A DNA stretch of 64,000 nt from Candidatus Competibacter denitrificans Run_A_D11 (GCF_001051235.1 NZ_CBTJ020000032.1:1-64000); one strand, 5' to 3'; shown: positions 1 through 9,698, counted from the first letter of the stretch. The notes: a model not told the origin generated them from the letters alone. Translations and numbers: made by a program.

Positions 1-299
1 CAGAAGTCTATTAGGACTGCTCCTAATTTCTTACGAAGGTCGCCCGCGCGCCTCTCGGCTCGCAAACTCCCCCCAACAACCCCTGAGTTTTAAAGAGATA
101 GAGCTTCAGCCACTGCCCCGATGGCAGCCAGCGTTGAACTACAATAAATCCTACTACTCAAATCTTAGAAAATCCCTTCCACTTGATTTTCCCTAATTTC
201 AACTCCGAATCTGCAATTTGCGAATTCAGGTTAGAAGGGGAATTCTAATCTTAAAGATAATCTTGTCAACATTATTTTTATCGAAAGCCCCGGCCCTCA
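1..299. other. Non-coding stretch downstream of tyrS
   Basis: No convincing reading frame, tRNA or rRNA is visible here. The only clear structure is a short hairpin at 10-27 (7-bp arms ATTAGGA and TCCTAAT, loop CTGC), followed on the plus strand by TTCTT. It could be the terminator of a gene lying left of the window. The rest is an unremarkable spacer that becomes AT-rich toward tyrS. Confidence 0.4.
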
Positions 300-1502
300 T
301 CACCTCACCAGCACTCGTGCAATTCGGCGCTTGCCGACTTGGTAAACGTGGCAGCTTCCAGCCATGAGTTCGATGTCTCGACTGCCGACGCGCTCGCCAT
401 CAATGCGCACCGCACCTTGCTGGATCAGGCGCACCGCCTCGGACGTACTATCTGCCAGGCCCGCCTCCTTGAGCAGATTGGCGATGGGCAAACGGCCATC
501 ACGAGATTGCACCTGCATCTCCAGCAAATTTTCCGGCAGCGCCCCCTTTTGGAAGCGTTCGATAAACGCCGCCAATGCCTTGCGACCAGCATCAACCCCA
601 TGAAACCGTGCTACCAACTCCTCAGCCAGCTTAAATTTGATATCCCGCGGATTCAAACCCTCATCGGCCACCTGTCGCTGCCATCCAGCAATCTCACCAG
701 CCGACCGAAAACTTAACAGGTCGAAGTAACGCCACATCAACTCATCGGAAATCGACATTAATTTGCCGAACATTTCATTCGGTTCATCGCGGATACCGAC
801 ATAGTTACCGAGCGATTTGGACATCTTTTGCACACCGTCCAGACCTTCCAAAATCGGCATGGTCAAGACGATCTGTGGTGGTTGGCCGTAATGTTTCTGC
901 AATTCGCGGCCAACCAATAAATTGAATTTCTGATCGGTGCCGCCCAACTCGGCATCCGCCCGCATGGCAACTGAATCGTAGCCCTGAACCAGCGGATACA
1001 AAAATTCGTGGATGGCTATGGGCTGGCCACTGGCATAACGCTTACCGAAATCATCCCGCTCCAGCATTCGGGCAACTGTATGCTTTGCAGCCAGGTGGAT
1101 AAAATCAGCAGGTGCCATTTGATTAAACCAACTGGAATTGAACAACACCTCGGTCTTGTCAGGATCAAGAATCTTAAAAATCTGTTCCTGATAAGTCTTG
1201 GCGTTATCCAGAATCTGGTCCCGGTTCAGCGGCAGGCGCGTGATGTTTTTTCCAGTGGGATCACCGATCATCCCGGTAAAATCACCGATCAAAAACATGA
1301 CGTGATGGCCAAGCTCTTGAAATTGCCGCATCTTGTTGATCAGCACGGTGTGACCAAGGTGTAAATCGGGCGCGGTGGGATCGAAACCGGTTTTGATCCG
1401 CAACGGCCGACCCGACTTGAGACGGTCCACCAGTTCTTCTTCTAGCAGCAAATCGACCGCGCCGCGTTTGATCAGCTCAAGCGATTCTTCCAGCGAGTGC
1501 AT
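300..1502 (-). CDS. tyrS: Tyrosyl-tRNA synthetase
   Basis: Class I aminoacyl-tRNA synthetase that charges tRNA-Tyr with tyrosine in the cytoplasm. The 400-residue protein shows the HIGH-type signature HLGH (residues 48-51), a KMSKS loop (226-230) and a C-terminal S4-like RNA-binding region (about 335-400) ending in positively charged residues. Length and the [13 protein letters not shown] context fit the bacterial TyrRS subgroup common in gammaproteobacteria. The ATG at 1502 gives the expected N-terminus MHSLEES. It lies downstream of erpA and argC on the same strand; in Pseudomonas-type genomes tyrS, erpA and argC are also neighbours. About 180 nt separate it from erpA, so it may have its own promoter. 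Confidence 0.97.
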   Translation of the reverse strand: MHSLEESLELIKRGAVDLLLEEELVDRLKSGRPLRIKTGFDPTAPDLHLGHTVLINKMRQFQELGHHVMFLIGDFTGMIGDPTGKNITRLPLNRDQILDNAKTYQEQIFKILDPDKTEVLFNSSWFNQMAPADFIHLAAKHTVARMLERDDFGKRYASGQPIAIHEFLYPLVQGYDSVAMRADAELGGTDQKFNLLVGRELQKHYGQPPQIVLTMPILEGLDGVQKMSKSLGNYVGIRDEPNEMFGKLMSISDELMWRYFDLLSFRSAGEIAGWQRQVADEGLNPRDIKFKLAEELVARFHGVDAGRKALAAFIERFQKGALPENLLEMQVQSRDGRLPIANLLKEAGLADSTSEAVRLIQQGAVRIDGERVGSRDIELMAGSCHVYQVGKRRIARVLVR

Positions 1503-1647
1503 GGTTCATCCTCAAAAATGGCGGAGATTCTACCAAACCATGCTCGACTCGCTAGGCGTCCAAACAGGTTCTCCAAAGCATACATAACCATTCGGCACAA
1601 ACCCGCGCCGAGGCAAAAACAGGGCAAATCCAGGAAAGCGCAGTCTG

Positions 1648-1674
1648 GCCGGGCAAAATTGGGAGATGCCCGGC
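1648..1674 (-). terminator. Hairpin downstream of erpA, possible weak terminator
   Basis: Perfect 8-bp inverted repeat (GCCGGGCA / TGCCCGGC) with an 11-nt loop, just beyond the erpA stop codon. No T-run follows on the minus strand, so intrinsic termination is doubtful; it may instead protect the mRNA 3' end. Confidence 0.35.
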
Positions 1675-1683
1675 GCTGGCTTA

Positions 1684-2046
1684 TCAGGCAGAAAAAGACG
1701 AGCCACAACCGCAGGTCGTGACTGCATTGGGATTGCGAATAACAAACTGGGCGCCTTCGAGACCCTCGGTATAATCGATCTCGGCACCGACTAGGTATTG
1801 AAAGCTCATCGGGTCAATCAGCAGCTTCACACCGTGGTTCTCTACCACGGTGTCGCCATCACCCAACGCTTCATCGAAAGTGAAGCCATACTGGAACCCA
1901 GAGCAGCCACCACCGGAGATGAATACCCTCAGCATGAGGTTCGGATTCTGCTCTTCTTCCAACAATCCCTTAACCTTTAAGGCAGCCGCATCGGTGAACA
2001 ACAACGGGCTTTCGGCGGGTGTAAAGGTTTCTGCAATGGCACTCAT
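1684..2046 (-). CDS. erpA: A-type iron-sulfur cluster insertion protein ErpA
   Basis: Small HesB/IscA-family carrier (120 residues) that delivers Fe-S clusters to apoproteins, essential for isoprenoid synthesis and respiration in related bacteria. The three cluster-ligand cysteines are present: C48 in GGGCSG, and C112 and C114 in TCGCGSS. The internal [11 protein letters not shown] segment and the [11 protein letters not shown] stretch are typical of ErpA rather than IscA. The start at 2046 leaves a 75-nt spacer to argC containing an inverted repeat. Co-location with argC and tyrS supports the ErpA assignment. Confidence 0.93.
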   Translation of the reverse strand: MSAIAETFTPAESPLLFTDAAALKVKGLLEEEQNPNLMLRVFISGGGCSGFQYGFTFDEALGDGDTVVENHGVKLLIDPMSFQYLVGAEIDYTEGLEGAQFVIRNPNAVTTCGCGSSFSA

Positions 2047-2080
2047 AGTTCTATCCTCTTGAAAAGACCCATAGTATTGT

Positions 2081-2110
2081 CTAGTTCTTGACCAAAGCGG
2101 TCAAGAATAG
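2081..2110 (-). repeat. Inverted repeat between argC and erpA
   Basis: 12-bp stem with a single bulged G (core arms TTCTTGACC / GGTCAAGAA, loop AAAGC) in the 75-nt spacer between argC and erpA. There is no T-run on either strand. It could be an operator for erpA or an intercistronic mRNA structure. Confidence 0.4.
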
Positions 2111-2121
2111 TTTGACCGCGG

Positions 2122-3153
2122 TTAGGGTAAAAGCGCGATTCCTTCCAGCCCAGCGGCTTCCGGCAAACCGAACATTAAATTCATGTTCTGTATCGCCTGC
2201 CCAGCCGCGCCTTTGACCAGATTATCAATCACCGACAGCACCACCGCTGTTTTGCCATGCTGAGGCCGATGGATCGCCAGCCGACACTGATTCACTCCAC
2301 GCACGCTGCGAGTCTCCGGATGTGATTTCGGTGGCAACACATCCACGAAATCTTCAGCGGCGTATCGACGCTCGAACAAAGCTTGCAAATCGGCATCAGG
2401 ATCAGTCAGCGTCGCGTAAAGCGTGGCATGAATCCCGCGAATCATCGGTGTCAGGTGGGGAACGAAAATCAGCGCGACCGGCCCCCCTGCCACTGCGCTC
2501 AACCCCTGGCGAATCTCCGGCCAATGCCGATGCCCTGCCACGCCATACGCTTTGAAATTGTCACCGGCCTCAGCCAGCAAAATACCCACTTCGGCCTTGC
2601 GGCCGGCGCCGCTGACCCCGGATTTGGCATCAGCAATCAGCGATTGCGGATCGATCACCCCCGCTTCCAGCAAGGGTAGAAATCCAAGCTGCACAGCCGT
2701 CGGATAGCAGCCGGGATTAGCGACTAACCGCGCGTTTCGGATCGCTTCACGATTGATCTCGGGCAACCCGTAGACCGCTTCAGCCAGCAACTCTGGACAG
2801 CTATGCGGCATCCCATACCATTGCTCCCACTCCGCAGAGTGCCGCAGCCGAAAATCAGCGGCCAGATCGATCACTTTGACGCCAGCACTGAGCAAGGCCG
2901 GCACGCTTTTCATGGCGGTACCGTTGGGGGTTGCGAAAAACACCACATCACAGCCTTGCAAGGTAGCTTCATCCGGCTCAACGAACGCCAGATTCACCCG
3001 GCCGCGCAAATTGGGAAATAAATCACTGACCTTAAGACCTTTTTCACCACGCGAGGTAATGACCGTCAATTCAACGCCAGAATGGCCGGCCAACAATCGC
3101 AATAATTCAACCCCGGTATAACCTGTTCCGCCGACGATACCCGCTTTAATCAT
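2122..3153 (-). CDS. argC: N-acetyl-gamma-glutamyl-phosphate reductase
   Basis: NADPH-dependent reductase of arginine biosynthesis, converting N-acetylglutamyl phosphate to its semialdehyde. The N-terminus carries the dinucleotide-binding [10 protein letters not shown] motif, and the catalytic cysteine sits in NPGCYPT (about residue 149 with the start used here). The frame is open to 3183, but a GGAG Shine-Dalgarno lies just before the ATG pair at 3156/3153, and the family normally begins MIKAGIVGG, so 3153 is preferred (343 residues). No other arg genes lie nearby. It precedes erpA on the same strand. Confidence 0.95.
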   Translation of the reverse strand: MIKAGIVGGTGYTGVELLRLLAGHSGVELTVITSRGEKGLKVSDLFPNLRGRVNLAFVEPDEATLQGCDVVFFATPNGTAMKSVPALLSAGVKVIDLAADFRLRHSAEWEQWYGMPHSCPELLAEAVYGLPEINREAIRNARLVANPGCYPTAVQLGFLPLLEAGVIDPQSLIADAKSGVSGAGRKAEVGILLAEAGDNFKAYGVAGHRHWPEIRQGLSAVAGGPVALIFVPHLTPMIRGIHATLYATLTDPDADLQALFERRYAAEDFVDVLPPKSHPETRSVRGVNQCRLAIHRPQHGKTAVVLSVIDNLVKGAAGQAIQNMNLMFGLPEAAGLEGIALLP

Positions 3154-3337
3154 CATCTGCTCCACGCGCCTGCTCGTTGCCAAACCAGCATAATACGGCC
3201 TTCAGCGGCCCGCGCAAATCGGATCGCCTCTGGCATAATGGTATCGGTCACAGCGACTTTCATTGCCTACTGCGGTCTATCTGACAGGCCGGCTAGCTAT
3301 CCGCACCGCGCTTGTTGATCTTCAGGAGACCCATTTT

Positions 3338-3838
3338 GTGAAATTGCATAAAGAAACTATGATTGCCGGCATCGTCCTCGTGGTTGCGCTGGTTGCGACC
3401 GCCGCTTGGTTTATGCCGATGGGCTTACGCGCGGCACCATCCTTGGTCGGCCAGACCTTGGCCGGGCAAACATTGACCTTGGAGCAGTATCGCGGCAAAC
3501 CGGTATTGGTGACCTTCTGGGCGACCACCTGTCCGTCTTGTATCGAGGAAATGCCCCATCTGATTGATCTGTATCGGGAACTGAACCCCAAAGGGCTAGA
3601 GATCATCGGCGTCGCCATGGCTTACGACCCGCCGGAACAGGTCCGAGCCATGGTCAAACAGCGTCAAATCCCCTATCCCATCGTTTTAGACACGCAAGAG
3701 CGCATTGCGCGCGAGTTTGACAACGTGCGTTTGACCCCAACCACAGTGCTCATCACCCCGGAAGGCCGCATCGCGCATTATCGGCTGGGCTTGTTGGACA
3801 TGCCTAAACTGAAGGATACGATTGAGAAAATGCTTTGA
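3338..3838 (+). CDS. TlpA-family thioredoxin-like protein
   Basis: Membrane-anchored or exported thiol-disulfide oxidoreductase of the TlpA/ResA type, likely facing the periplasm. The protein opens with a basic segment and a hydrophobic stretch (IAGIVLVVALVATAAW), followed by a thioredoxin fold with WATTCPSC (active cysteines about residues 65 and 68) and the cis-proline region RLTPTTVLI. The frame is open from 3263, but AGGAG at 3324-3328 followed by GTG at 3338 gives a better start and a proper signal/anchor (166 residues). Its partner is not evident; it stands alone between argC and the glucan cluster. Cytochrome c maturation or general disulfide reduction are family roles. Confidence 0.85.
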   Translation: MKLHKETMIAGIVLVVALVATAAWFMPMGLRAAPSLVGQTLAGQTLTLEQYRGKPVLVTFWATTCPSCIEEMPHLIDLYRELNPKGLEIIGVAMAYDPPEQVRAMVKQRQIPYPIVLDTQERIAREFDNVRLTPTTVLITPEGRIAHYRLGLLDMPKLKDTIEKML

Positions 3839-3842
3839 TGCA

Positions 3843-3871
3843 GTGAATCGCGGCCACTCTCCGCAATTCAC
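3843..3871. terminator. Hairpin between convergent genes
   Basis: 11-bp stem with one mismatch (GTGAATCGCGG / CCGCAATTCAC, 7-nt loop) in the 48-nt gap between the convergent TlpA and GH57 genes. Its position suggests it serves both strands, although no long T-run follows on either side. Confidence 0.45.
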
Positions 3872-3886
3872 CGATCAATGGATCGC

Positions 3887-5074
3887 TCAGACGTAGCGCG
3901 GATCAGCGCGATTCAGATACTCACACGCCTGGTCAAGATCAGCATGACAGCGCATCACCCAGGCATCCCCCCAAAAGAAGTTGCAGCTCGTTTGCGCTCG
4001 TAAAACTCGCCAGTAGGCTTCCTCCAGCAGTTTCGACAATTCCGGGTTGCGTGAACCGAGGTGTTTGGCGTTTTGCATTGCCGCATGGACCGCTTGGCTG
4101 ATTTCGTCTACCCGTGTCAATGCATCCTTCTGTGCCGGTGTGCCTGCCCATCGGACGAAATCGCCCCCCTCGTGCCAAGCGGTATTCCAAGCGCCAGGCC
4201 CAGCAACAACCTCGCCGCTGGCGCCAAAGCGATCAAGATAATCCTTGATGAAGATCGGCTGAATCGAGTCCTGATCGGCGCGGGCGCGCTCCATCAGTCC
4301 CCGGTAGAACGTATCCCAAAAATTACTGCCCGGCATCACGTTGCGGAACCAACCGGTATTTTCACCATCAGTACATGTCGTTACCAACGGTGGGAAATCG
4401 CACGCCTTGGTGCGCTCACGAATTTCCTGCTCAAACCACGCCACTTCCATCCCTGTTTTCTGGGCCTCGGATAATTCACGGTCCCGCACAATCACGATGA
4501 TTTCTTCCCCGCCGAAGCGGGCAATATGCGGTCGGTAACACAATTCCGCCGCAGACATTTTGCCGACTGGACGCACATGCTCACTGTCCACCAGCACGAA
4601 CCGATAACCGAGACGCCGCAAAAAGGGGATCATTTCCATGCAAAAGCCCATTTCCGGCGGCCAAAATCCTTGAAAATCGCTGTGCACAAACCAGCGCCGC
4701 CCCACCCCACGCCAACGCGCCAAATGTGACTCCCAATCGGCTGGCGGGGTCAGCGGCATAACCGGATGGTAATAGGCGGTACCGAGCATATCGATTGCCC
4801 GGTTATTTTGTAACTGCCAAAGCAGCGCCCCACAATCGACGATGCCGTAAGCCCGACTCTGAAATTCCGAGTGGGTCAACGTTTCCATCAAGGTGCCGGA
4901 TACGCTGAGATGGACCCGCCCGATGTCCTGATAATCGGCTAAGGTGCGGGGAATGCGGTCCATGGCTAATAGAATTTCCCTGGCCTCTCCCTCGCGAAGG
5001 GCCAAGAGATGCTCTAAGTTGCCATGAGGCTGATGCAGGTTCAGCACCAGTGCGTGATAGCGTTTATCCGTCAT
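3887..5074 (-). CDS. Glycoside hydrolase family 57 protein
   Basis: Alpha-glucan-active enzyme of family GH57 (395 residues), a family of amylases, 4-alpha-glucanotransferases and branching enzymes with a (beta/alpha)7 barrel. Visible motifs are NLHQPHGN near the N-terminus (conserved region 1), PPEMGF as the likely nucleophile glutamate region, and TCTDGENTG as the likely catalytic aspartate region. A strong AAGGAGG sits 7 nt before the ATG. It is the last gene of a minus-strand operon with GH13, glgA and a larger GH57 paralogue; the C-terminal AQTSCNFFWGD resembles SQTSCYRYWGQ in that paralogue. The exact reaction cannot be read from sequence; glycogen remodelling is inferred from the neighbours. 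Confidence 0.85.
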   Translation of the reverse strand: MTDKRYHALVLNLHQPHGNLEHLLALREGEAREILLAMDRIPRTLADYQDIGRVHLSVSGTLMETLTHSEFQSRAYGIVDCGALLWQLQNNRAIDMLGTAYYHPVMPLTPPADWESHLARWRGVGRRWFVHSDFQGFWPPEMGFCMEMIPFLRRLGYRFVLVDSEHVRPVGKMSAAELCYRPHIARFGGEEIIVIVRDRELSEAQKTGMEVAWFEQEIRERTKACDFPPLVTTCTDGENTGWFRNVMPGSNFWDTFYRGLMERARADQDSIQPIFIKDYLDRFGASGEVVAGPGAWNTAWHEGGDFVRWAGTPAQKDALTRVDEISQAVHAAMQNAKHLGSRNPELSKLLEEAYWRVLRAQTSCNFFWGDAWVMRCHADLDQACEYLNRADPRYV

Positions 5075-5194
5075 GATTCAGCCTCCTTGGGAGATGGGCG
5101 GGGATCAAGCACTGTGTGCGGTCAGACCCCCTACCTTTACCCCCTTATTTTTTATCCGATGGCTCGGCCTCAGCACCAACGCGCGTCATCGCTC

Positions 5195-6658
5195 TCAAAA
5201 ATCTGCCTCGACGATAGCGCTCACCCGCCGACAGATCTCTCGGCCATAATCAGTCCACAACCCCTGACCCCAGTATCGGTAGCAACTGGTCTGCGAGCAC
5301 ATGAGATGATAAAGCGCATTGCGAAACCGAGGATCACTGGGGGATACATCCGGCTTCAACACTTTCTCATAGAATTGCGAGCTGGCTTTTTCCATCGGCC
5401 CCAGCACGTTATCGTAACCACGCACCCAGGAAATATCGTTGGTCCAACTGCCACCCTCCATGTGAAACCGACCATCCTCTTTCTTCAATTCGGCGATCAC
5501 GGCTTCCAACTTCTCCGGCCCACCACCCGGTTGAAAACGATCCCAAATCCGCTTCTGAAATAGCGGTTGGAGTTGCGGTAAATCGCTTTCCTGAATGCCA
5601 GAGGCGAACAGATGCTCCAAATATTCGGTCGCATTCATAAACGGCGTATCCGATCCTGACGCTTCGCGCACCGAGTCCATGAACTTGCCGGGAAATTCGT
5701 TCATCATCACGCCGCCGTTCTCACCATCGGCGATCTGGGTAACCAGCGGTGGCACCGATTTTCCGGCCAGTTCCCAGCGCGACAACCCTTTGGCTTCGTA
5801 AAAGGGTTGCATCTGGGCTACCAGCTTGGTATCGCTACCCTGGGTCTTGATGATCGCGATAATGCTGACTGATTCACCCTGAGAATTAGTGCATATCAGC
5901 CGATGGGGCAGATGCTTTTTCTCCGGCCCCCAACCGTTCTCAGGCTGTTCAACGGTATGCTCCTGCACCAACACCCACTGAAAACCACAATCGACCAGGG
6001 TTTTGATGTACTCGTAAGCGGTATCGGGGTGATTAGGCAAAGCCATTTCCGATGGGGAAAACCCACGCACACGCCCTAGCGCTTCCAAGCCGAAAATAGC
6101 AGCAAAATGATGCTGCCAAGCCTTGACGTGCAGCCGGAAATCCTGGGCTGGCGTCGAAGGTGCCACCGCATGGCCCCACGGACATCCCAACCACTCCACC
6201 GCCCGCCGGTAAGCAGGATTGCACGTTGCATTCTTGAGGGCGTCGAACACATCGTGCAACCCCATCGCCCGCAAGCCGTGGAACAAGGTGCCGGAATACT
6301 CCAACATCACCCGCGGCTCCTTGCCCTCGTGAATCAGTTGCGGGATAAATTCGCCTATCCGCTTGTAGCACCAGTGAAAAACCGGCGCATTGTGATTATC
6401 GCCAATGCCCTGGTTATCCATCATGTACTGGAGGTTGCTGATAATGGCCGCCGTGGCCAGGTCGCCGCCACCTGCGGGAATCAAGGGTTGGTGCATGTGC
6501 AAAGCGATGGCACACGCCGCGCGGATACGCCCGAAATCGATCCGACTCTCCGGCAGGAAAATCGGTTGGCTGCGGCTAGCGCGCAGGGTTTCTTCGACCA
6601 GATGTTCCGAACCGCAAACGTTCGGCAATCCATCGACATACTCCGGAAGCTGGCTCAT
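5195..6658 (-). CDS. Glycoside hydrolase family 57 protein, larger paralogue
   Basis: Second GH57 enzyme (487 residues). Conserved region 1 is ALHMHQPL, the putative nucleophile lies in SPSEMALP and the putative acid/base in QIADGENGG. The frame extends upstream to 6730, but AGGAG about 10 nt before the ATG at 6658 and the loss of an uninformative basic leader favour the shorter start. It follows glgA and precedes the smaller GH57. It probably acts on glycogen or on oligosaccharides released from it. Having two different GH57 proteins side by side suggests separate roles, for example chain transfer versus debranching or branching, but the sequence alone does not say which. Confidence 0.85.
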   Translation of the reverse strand: MSQLPEYVDGLPNVCGSEHLVEETLRASRSQPIFLPESRIDFGRIRAACAIALHMHQPLIPAGGGDLATAAIISNLQYMMDNQGIGDNHNAPVFHWCYKRIGEFIPQLIHEGKEPRVMLEYSGTLFHGLRAMGLHDVFDALKNATCNPAYRRAVEWLGCPWGHAVAPSTPAQDFRLHVKAWQHHFAAIFGLEALGRVRGFSPSEMALPNHPDTAYEYIKTLVDCGFQWVLVQEHTVEQPENGWGPEKKHLPHRLICTNSQGESVSIIAIIKTQGSDTKLVAQMQPFYEAKGLSRWELAGKSVPPLVTQIADGENGGVMMNEFPGKFMDSVREASGSDTPFMNATEYLEHLFASGIQESDLPQLQPLFQKRIWDRFQPGGGPEKLEAVIAELKKEDGRFHMEGGSWTNDISWVRGYDNVLGPMEKASSQFYEKVLKPDVSPSDPRFRNALYHLMCSQTSCYRYWGQGLWTDYGREICRRVSAIVEADF

Positions 6659-6822
6659 GCGTGACGTTCTCCTGGATTGATCATTGCTCATTGGGCTAAA
6701 GAGGCGGCTTCCTGGCGGCAAGCGCTGCACCGCCCATAAAGTCCGACCCGATAAAGGTGAGCGCCTTAGCGCGCTTGTGGCGCCGAGGCGCCATCAAGAA
6801 GATAGGGGCCTGTCCGCACAAC

Positions 6823-8295
6823 TCACTTGCAGCGGATGTGCTCGTAGATATTCATGTAATCCTGGCCGGGACGACACCATGAATAATCGTATTTCATGCC
6901 ATGCACCATCAACTGGCGAAAATCGTCGGGGTAAGCGAACCACAGGTTAATGGCGCGATACATGGCGGATTCGAGACCAGCATGATCGGCGTTATAAAAC
7001 ACAAAGCCGTTGCGTTCTTCCCACGGCTTGCCGTCGTAATCTTTATCAAACACCGTGTCTTTCAAACCACCGATTGAGCGGACAATCGGCACCGCGCCGT
7101 ACTTCAGGGCAATCATCTGGGTCAGGCCACACGGCTCGAACAAGCTGGGCATGATGATCATGTCCGCGCCTGCGTAGATTAAATGCGACAGATCCTCATC
7201 GAACGCCAATTCCAGATGACAGTCCGGATTGTCATTTAGGTGCCGTTTCAGGTTCCAGAAATGCTGGTTGGTATGCGATTCGGGACTGGAGCCGAGCAGC
7301 ACGAACTGGGCGTTATTGCGTAGTGCATAGAAAATCGCATGGTGGATGAGGTGAACCCCTTTTTGACTGTCGAGCCGACCAACGTAAGCGATGATCGGCT
7401 TGAACTCCTTGCGCAATAACAGCCGGTCGCGCAACGCTTCCTTGTTGGCGTATTTTTGGTCGAGGCTATCGAGGCCATAACGGCTGGGAATGTGCGGGTC
7501 AACTTCCGGATTCCAAACATCGTAATCAATGCCGTTCAGTACACCGCCGAACTTGCCTTTATGCACATCCAAGGCATGATTCAAGCCATAGCCCTGATCG
7601 GTAAAACGCGCTTCGTCCGCATGGGTCGGCGAGACGGTGGTGGTGAAATTGGCGTAGACGATGCCACCCTTCATCAAGTTAACGGCGGTAGGGTTAAAAT
7701 TGTCCCGCAGCCGATCAAAGTTGAAATAATTTCCGATATTGGTCAGGCCGACCGCCCAGAGCACATACTCGCCGGTCAAGCCCTGATGCTTGAAATTGTG
7801 GATCGTGTAGCAGACCCGCTGCCAGTGCATACCGGCCTGGGCATACTGCTCGTACAACAGAACGGGCACCAACCCGGTCTGCCAATCATGGCAATGGATG
7901 ATATCCGGCCGCCGGTTATCCTTCAGCAGAAACTCTAAAGCCGCCTTGCTGAAAAAGGCAAACCGACTGACATCATCGGGAAAACCGTAGTAATGGGCAC
8001 GATTGAAGAAGTTGTCCTGTGAGTGCGGCTCGATGAAAAAGCATTTACGGCCGTGTACGAAGCCGAACCAGACCGTGCAATGCACGGCCCCGTTGTACCA
8101 GGGCACCCAGAGATCGCGCATACTGACCTGCAAGCCCCAGATTTGGTCATAGCGCATACAATCGTACTTCGGCAGGATGATGTGGACTTCATTGCCACGG
8201 ATCTCTAATTCCCGGCTCAAGCCAAATACGACATCACCCAACCCGCCAACTTTCGCTACCGGGGCGCATTCAGGAGCAATCTGCACGATATACAT
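6823..8295 (-). CDS. glgA: Glycogen synthase
   Basis: GT5 glycogen/starch synthase that extends alpha-1,4-glucan from a nucleotide glucose donor. The donor-site motif KVGGLGDV is at residues 15-22. The C-terminal Rossmann domain carries YVGRLDSQKGV and the FEPCGLTQMIALKYG region typical of GT5. The 490-residue length is normal. It sits between a GH13 gene upstream and two GH57 genes downstream on the same strand. No glgC or glgB is present in this window, so either ADP-glucose is made elsewhere or a GH57 enzyme supplies the branching activity. A long structured spacer lies immediately upstream. Confidence 0.95.
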   Translation of the reverse strand: MYIVQIAPECAPVAKVGGLGDVVFGLSRELEIRGNEVHIILPKYDCMRYDQIWGLQVSMRDLWVPWYNGAVHCTVWFGFVHGRKCFFIEPHSQDNFFNRAHYYGFPDDVSRFAFFSKAALEFLLKDNRRPDIIHCHDWQTGLVPVLLYEQYAQAGMHWQRVCYTIHNFKHQGLTGEYVLWAVGLTNIGNYFNFDRLRDNFNPTAVNLMKGGIVYANFTTTVSPTHADEARFTDQGYGLNHALDVHKGKFGGVLNGIDYDVWNPEVDPHIPSRYGLDSLDQKYANKEALRDRLLLRKEFKPIIAYVGRLDSQKGVHLIHHAIFYALRNNAQFVLLGSSPESHTNQHFWNLKRHLNDNPDCHLELAFDEDLSHLIYAGADMIIMPSLFEPCGLTQMIALKYGAVPIVRSIGGLKDTVFDKDYDGKPWEERNGFVFYNADHAGLESAMYRAINLWFAYPDDFRQLMVHGMKYDYSWCRPGQDYMNIYEHIRCK

Positions 8296-8327
8296 AAACG
8301 TCCATCCTTAATTTCATAATCCGGGCA

Positions 8328-8383
8328 CGGCTTCGGCGATGCGGACAGCTCACCTTCGCGAGGCTCGCATCGCCACCAAGCCG
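8328..8383 (-). repeat. Long imperfect hairpin between the GH13 gene and glgA
   Basis: Two nested paired segments, CGGCTT/AAGCCG and GGCGATGCG/CGCATCGCC, give about 15 bp of stem with a small 1x3 internal loop and a 22-nt apical region. It fills most of the 94-nt spacer between the two genes. There is no T-run, so it is more likely an mRNA processing or stability element than a terminator. Confidence 0.5.
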
Positions 8384-8389
8384 ATTTGC

Positions 8390-9670
8390 CTAGTGCGGCA
8401 TGTGATCGCGGCTAGTGACCAGCACGAAGGCTTGGCCAGGGCGTAAATCATAAGAAAACGGCCGAGGAATATACTCCAGGGGATAGTCGGGAGACACATC
8501 AATCAGCGGGGCGCCGGCCTGAATATAGATGCCAAGATTTTCAGCATAAAAATACTGATGATTCCAGGGATCTTTGTTGAGAATAATCAAGGCTTCTTCG
8601 TGGGTTTGCGCCGAGGCTTTCCACATCACCAGAATATTCGGGTTTTGGTAGGGCAATAGGCTAGTCGGACACTCTTCCTGGAAAATCCGATATTGCCGCT
8701 TGATGGCATTGACCCGCCCGATAAATCCGCACAAGTCGATATTCGGCGATTCCCAATCGGTCGGTCGGGTATTGACGACATGGAGGCGGCGGCGGAAGCC
8801 GTACTCGAAACCGATGGGGATCATTGCTCCAGCCGAGAACAACGCCGCAAACAGATAGCGCTGTTTCATAGCCGCTTCGTTGCCGTTGACTTCCTGAAAC
8901 AGGCGCTCGGTATCATGACTTTCGGGGAAGCTGATGGACGGCGCGATCTCGCGCACCAACTGGTATTGCTCCATCAACCAAGCGCCGTGGAAATCCCACC
9001 ACTTGGAGCTATTGAAGACATAATCAAAACCCGCTTGCGCGGTCTGCTTGGTCTGGTCGGCAGTACAGCCGAGCGTTTCGGCGGTAAATAGAGTATCGGG
9101 GTATTTTTGCCGAACTTCCTGAATCAAACGCCGCCACAACTGCCCCGGTACTTGATAGGCGGCGTCGCAACGGAAGCCCTTAAAGCCCAGCTTCAACAGA
9201 TATTCGACAATCTGATAAAAATAGCGATAAAGCCCTTCAGGATCAGAGGTGTGCTGATGATTGAAGCGTACTAAGTCGCCCCACACGACCTTTTGCCCAT
9301 TTTCGATACAAAACGGATGGGCGATCTCGCCATTTTCAATGATGAACCATTCTCGGTGCTGGCGGGTTAATTCGGAGTCGAACGCACAATGATTGATCAC
9401 CAAATCGACCATCACCTTGAGGCCAAGCTTGCCAGCAAGCGCCAGGGTTGCTTGAAGCTGCTCATCACCGCTTTTCTTGGAACGCTGATCAATCAGTAGG
9501 GGATTCAACTGAAAGTAATCGACGGTGGAATACAGGCTGCCTGACGCCCCCGGCTTTTGCACAGGATTGAGAAACACCCAATCGAAGCCCATATCAGCAG
9601 CTCGTTTAAGGTGCGGCTCCCAAGACCCACAGGGACCAGCCAACAAAGGAAAAAGATTATAGACGAGCAT
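8390..9670 (-). CDS. GH13 alpha-amylase-family protein
   Basis: Glycoside hydrolase family 13 enzyme (426 residues) with all three catalytic acids visible: the nucleophile aspartate in GFRCDAAY, the acid/base glutamate in FTAETLG and the third acid in SHDTER, plus the DLVINHCA region. The N-terminal FLNPVQKPGASGSLY resembles maltosyltransferase (GlgE)-like and small intracellular GH13 proteins; the exact specificity is not resolvable. There is no signal peptide, so it should act inside the cell on glycogen-derived substrates. GGGGAG lies 5 nt before the ATG. It is the first gene of the glucan operon, and a 10-bp palindrome lies about 30 nt upstream. Confidence 0.88.
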   Translation of the reverse strand: MLVYNLFPLLAGPCGSWEPHLKRAADMGFDWVFLNPVQKPGASGSLYSTVDYFQLNPLLIDQRSKKSGDEQLQATLALAGKLGLKVMVDLVINHCAFDSELTRQHREWFIIENGEIAHPFCIENGQKVVWGDLVRFNHQHTSDPEGLYRYFYQIVEYLLKLGFKGFRCDAAYQVPGQLWRRLIQEVRQKYPDTLFTAETLGCTADQTKQTAQAGFDYVFNSSKWWDFHGAWLMEQYQLVREIAPSISFPESHDTERLFQEVNGNEAAMKQRYLFAALFSAGAMIPIGFEYGFRRRLHVVNTRPTDWESPNIDLCGFIGRVNAIKRQYRIFQEECPTSLLPYQNPNILVMWKASAQTHEEALIILNKDPWNHQYFYAENLGIYIQAGAPLIDVSPDYPLEYIPRPFSYDLRPGQAFVLVTSRDHMPH

Positions 9671-9698
9671 GGCAACTCCCCTGAGTCTTTAGTTATGA

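Noticed and set aside
5110..5160. GGGGTCTGACC-like stretch resembling REP/RAYT-associated sequence
   Set aside because: Only one imperfect copy is visible in the window and no RAYT transposase gene is present, so a mobile-element call is not supported.
6719..6793. Several short GC-rich inverted repeats, including TGGCGCC-GA-GGCGCCA, between glgA and the larger GH57 gene
   Set aside because: The best one has only a 2-nt loop and no T-run follows; not called as a terminator, though it may add structure to the operon mRNA.
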